A stretch of 64,000 nucleotides of DNA from Chamaecyparis obtusa (taxonomy: Eukaryota; Streptophyta; Pinopsida; Cupressales; Cupressaceae): positions 310,001-374,000 of the forward strand of contig BSBK01007022.1 of NCBI GenBank assembly GCA_027943335.1, in the 5' to 3' direction. Shown here in pieces: positions 60,830 through 64,000 of the stretch; positions within the stretch are counted from its first letter, which is position 1, and every line of letters starts with the position of its first letter. Made by a program: the position numbers and the translations under genes. The notes under the pieces were generated by a model that was not told the origin of the DNA, ran no database searches, and saw only the letters and a list, made by a program, of their open reading frames with translations.

Positions 60830-61480
60830 CTAGGGTTTGAATACTCTCAAGAGTAAGACTTTAAGGGAAGGGAGAGATGAGATATATCTCTACATAGGTC
60901 TTGGCATAAACTAGGTGATCTTTCCCATGAAAGGGTCTAGAGACATCAACACTTTCAACGAGTTTTCAATCATCTCAAAAACATAAGGGGGCTGAAATTC
61001 TGGAGGGAGAGCACAAAAATGTATCCAAGCCAATGTCATAGATGGGATTTATTTTGAGGAATAGATACTAATATGCTAGTGCTTCATAAAGATTCCTTCA
61101 TTTGAAAGAAATAAGGACCTTCACTTGAAATCCATCACAACTATATTCATTAGAAAAAGTTGCAATGAACTATCCTTTATGAATCTCCTATTCTCCTTTA
61201 TTTTTCCAATTTTTTCTTACCCAATAATATAGATCTTCAAGGGGAGCTTAGACCTCAAGGAATCTACAAATCAAACTCTTGCTATGCAAAGACACAATTT
61301 TCCTAAATTCCAAAAAATCAAGATCGATAATTAGAGATTCCTCCATGGTTGGCACACATGTATGTGTTCCCTTTATCATTTGGTCATTTTTCTTCCTTAT
61401 TTCCACTATGGAGACATCACCTTTCTTCTCCTCCAAGGATGCACCTAATCTATCCAACAAATCTATAATGGAACCACAAA
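60830..61480 (-). pseudogene. LINE ORF1 (DUF4283) relic
   Basis: The minus strand reads IIDLDFLEFRKIVSLHSKS, SLICRFLEV, then APLEDLYYWVRKNW after a stop, and farther on VYAKTYVEIYL. This order (small hydrophobic start, LICRF, W-V-x4-W, then Y-A-[KR]-x2-V-E-I) is typical of DUF4283 proteins of plant LINEs. It is broken by many stops, and no ORF2 follows in the window. Confidence 0.5.
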
Positions 61481-62734
61481 GAGGAGAATAATCCTCTCCA
61501 ACTTTGGTTCATAATGGAAAAACTAATAAGCAAAACGATTTGAAGACAAAAAAAATAGTAGAAAACCCAACTAAATATTTAAAAGAAACCCTAGCAAATG
61601 CTCATTACAATCTAATTGCTAGCAAGAAAATCCATGCAAATCTTGTTACAATCTAGTTGTCTATGTTAATTCATTGTTAAGATGGCAAATCTTTCAATTT
61701 TTTTGGGATAATGAAAGAGTGTTATATTGGAGGCTCTCATCTTGAAATATGACTGTAAATACGATGGGTATATTTATTTTAAGGTTGTAAGTGAAGTATA
61801 GTTAGAAATTGGAAATGCTCTAGCAGATTTGTATGCAGTGGAATGTGGAACCCTAGGCTTAGCTCGTGAACTCTGACAGAATTTCTATAAAGGAATGTAG
61901 AACCATATACACTACATGTGAACTGTTTGACTGAATTGCTCAAAGACATATGGCCTCGTGACGTGTCATGATCTCTAAATGCACAAGATAGACATATGAA
62001 AAGACCAATTAAACTTGATCTATATTACTATTATTATGATGGTTATTTCACCATTTCGTCCTGATATGGGACTGAATCCATTCAAATGGAGGGTACAAAT
62101 GTGGTAAAGATGAAGGAAATGAATGTGTTGGGTTTCCTTACATACAATAATAATGAAGAGTCTATGAAGAATTACCTGGAAAAAGATTTTTCCCTCTGTT
62201 CCTCTGCCTCAAACTCTACTCTGAGTCTATGAAGAATTACCTACAAGAAGATGTACCAAGAACCTTAGAGTAGTCACAAGGTATTAGAGTACTATCAGAT
62301 ACAAATCTTCAAAAGACTTCGAAAAGTATAAATTTGACAAAATAGAGAAATATTTAGTATCTTATTGAGCTTCACTTTGTTTTGAGAATAGTTTAATATT
62401 CTCTACTAAATAGGGCCAACCATGTGAAGGTGGAAGCTCATTTGGCCCCACCCCCCCTCCCCCTAACATCACTCTACATTCCTCGTTAACATCTAACATT
62501 CATTCATTCTTTCAACCATTAATAAAATGTAACATTCAATCAATATCATGTGATAACATTCAATCAATATCACATGATAACATTCATTAACACATTAGAT
62601 TCGTTAACATGCAACATTCATCAATATTCTGCATTAACACATAATTCATGAACATTCATTAGCACATAATTAAATTCATTGAGACATAAAATTCAGTCAT
62701 TATCAATTAAGGTATGTAGATGACAATCATTTCT
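61481..62734. other. Non-coding stretch with short duplications
   Basis: Includes two copies of GAGTCTATGAAGAATTACCT (62,158-62,177 and 62,223-62,242), a C-rich run near 62,447-62,465, and a 24-bp tandem pair at 62,530-62,577 within a wider region of AACATTCATTAACACAT-like words. No gene supported. Confidence 0.5.
62530..62577. repeat. 24-bp tandem pair in an AACATTCA-rich stretch
   Basis: The units TAACATTCAATCAATATC plus ATGTGA or ACATGA are adjacent at 62,530-62,553 and 62,554-62,577. Related, shorter words continue to about 62,700. Confidence 0.85.
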
Positions 62735-63630
62735 TTTTTTTCTTTTTAATTTTTTTTTCTATGTAAGCTCTAAGAGGAGCATCAGTGTTATCATCAATTC
62801 CCCCCTCATTAGTTGTTTTGTTCTTTTTTCTTGATGATCTCAAATTCCTATACTGCTACAAAGGGGGGTCCTCTGCAATAACAAATAAAAGAGTTAAATT
62901 AAAAATATTTTATTATAATTGTTACAAGTATTTAATTATTTTAAAGAACATAACTGTGGCGCTCTTTACCTGATCTGGTCACATCATTTTGTCTGGACTC
63001 AACCTCAACATGCTCATGAACACCGACCCCTTGATCCTCTACAGCTGCTATACAAAATGTTACGTTAATCCAAACACCAATTGCAATTACATATAAAAAA
63101 TTTAATAGCAAATGTATACCTCCACCACTAGGATGCACATCATGCAAACCTTATCATGCATAGATTGTGTAGAAGGATTGTCAGGCTACATTCCAATATC
63201 CTATGCATTGTTATCATTGCTTGCTTAAAATAGATATACTCACTTTATATTGGAACTTAACATCAAATAAACTAATTGGTAAAGTATTCAATTTGAAATA
63301 AATTTCATTTAGCTTATTTACCTGTGGCTCAAATGCATCATTATTAGAACCTTGCACACTGATTTCATTATTAGAACCTTGCACAAAAATAGGCCACACC
63401 GAGTAAACAGATCTCATCTCTCCAAATGGATTGACACCATCCGCTGCCAATGAAAGCATGAGATTACGAGGTTATTCTTTGAAGTGTTTCCACTTTTCCT
63501 CTTTGTGCATAAATGCTGAACCATCCACAGGGATTCGAATAATGTCATCTTGACTTCTATTGCGTGCATGGTAATCCATAAATTGTGCCAAGCTAGAGAG
63601 ATCATAATTATATGAGTCAAACATAGTCAT
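62735..63630 (-). pseudogene. TNP2 (CACTA-type transposase) derived region with apparent introns
   Basis: The first segment (ATG 63,630 to 63,322) reads YDLSSLAQFMDYHARNRSQD, then SLAADGVNPFGEMRSVYSVW and PIFV, a signature of Transposase_21/TNP2 proteins. One stop (TAA) breaks it near 63,470. After PIFV the family's usual continuation is replaced by a duplicated QGSNN block (20-bp repeat at 63,339-63,358 and 63,366-63,385) and EPQ, then a donor-like GTAAATAAG. Later segments 63,047-62,970 and 62,872-62,735 have acceptor TATAG and donor GTAAAG, and acceptor TTGCAG, respectively. They join in the same phase (VGVHEHVEVESRQND, then EDPPL), with one TAG. A middle exon near 63,180-63,120 is uncertain. 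It may be a transposase-derived gene or a shuffled element. Confidence 0.6.
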
Positions 63631-63679
63631 GAAAAAGGACATAAATTAGTTATTATATGCAATTAAAAGATGTTTAGGA

Positions 63680-64000
63680 GAGGTGAGGAATGGACACCAC
63701 AAGTAAGTATTTTCAGGACTAATTGTTTAATACAAGGTGAAGTTTATAAATTAGTCATAGATTCAGGTACTTGCAGCAATCTAATATCATGGGATGTTGT
63801 TAATGCTTTGAAACTACCTATTCAACACCATCCTAGGCCTTATTATGCTACATGGGTGGAGGAAAATCAAAATTTCATAGTGCATTATCAGACCATGTTA
63901 AATTTCTCAATAGGTGGGTACTCTGATCAGATTCTATGTGATGTTGTAAAAATGAATTGTGCACATGTTATCCTAGGAAGATCTTGGCAAGTTTCTAGGA
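63680..64000 (+). pseudogene. Ty3/gypsy protease region, cut by the window edge
   Basis: One open frame without stops runs to the end of the window: FRTNCLIQGEVYKLVIDSG, then SNLISWDVVNALKL, HPRPYYATWV, CDVVKMNCAHVILGRSWQ. This is the aspartic protease region of a Ty3/gypsy polyprotein (active site D-S-G near 63,757; LGR-x-W-Q near 63,975), which cuts the polyprotein. No stop is seen here, so the copy could be intact or only partly present. Listed as pseudogene because upstream gag is not visible and the state of the rest is unknown. Confidence 0.85.

Overview
The window looks like intergenic and intronic DNA from a seed plant with a large, repeat-swollen genome. A gymnosperm would fit but is not proven. 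It is AT-rich and dominated by nested, decayed retrotransposons. The only clear host gene is the 3' end of a plant glyoxylate/succinic semialdehyde reductase gene near 59.5-60.3 kb. I saw no tRNA, rRNA or prokaryotic feature.

Left two thirds (about 97-42,584): a nest of LTR retrotransposons five levels deep, named A to E here. A (outermost, Ty3/gypsy-like, minus strand, gag plus a degenerate protease) holds B (Ty1/copia-like, plus strand, 477-bp LTRs, gag and protease only). B holds C (plus strand, about 1.06-kb LTRs, target duplication ATTTT, an unusual coiled-coil and multi-zinc-knuckle protein plus a long unrecognised ORF, no polymerase seen). C holds D inside its 5' LTR (Ty3/gypsy of the Tat type, minus strand, about 16.4 kb without its own insertion, target duplication ACACT). 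D holds E inside its 5' LTR (Ty1/copia, plus strand, 6.9 kb, target duplication TAATC). B also carries a 1,520-bp solo LTR (target duplication CAAAA). D carries a plant mobile domain (PMD) reading frame on its antisense strand between integrase and 3' LTR.

42,585-49,640: a probable start of another LTR element, a 110-bp palindrome of CCCTATAGGG-type units, GA/TC hairpins, an LTR-like stretch, a duplicated non-coding block, a possible papain-type protease propeptide exon and long AT-rich low-complexity DNA.

49,670-57,075: a 5'-truncated LINE on the plus strand with an altered YADD box, an unrecognised broken reading frame, and a nearly complete L1-type LINE on the minus strand (ORF1, endonuclease, reverse transcriptase, zinc finger, RNase H). 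Just beyond the L1 5' end lies a CpG-rich tandem array whose units each contain a strong hairpin (57,080-57,900).

57,900-64,000: non-coding DNA, the last three exons of the reductase gene with an (AT)56 microsatellite in its last intron, a LINE ORF1 relic, minisatellite-like DNA, a TNP2 (CACTA-type) transposase-derived region that seems to have introns (minus strand), and the protease of a further Ty3/gypsy element running off the right edge.

The window therefore records a layered invasion: outer elements are old and lack polymerase, inner elements are younger. One clear contradiction exists: the LTRs of inner element E are more diverged than those of D, which contains it.
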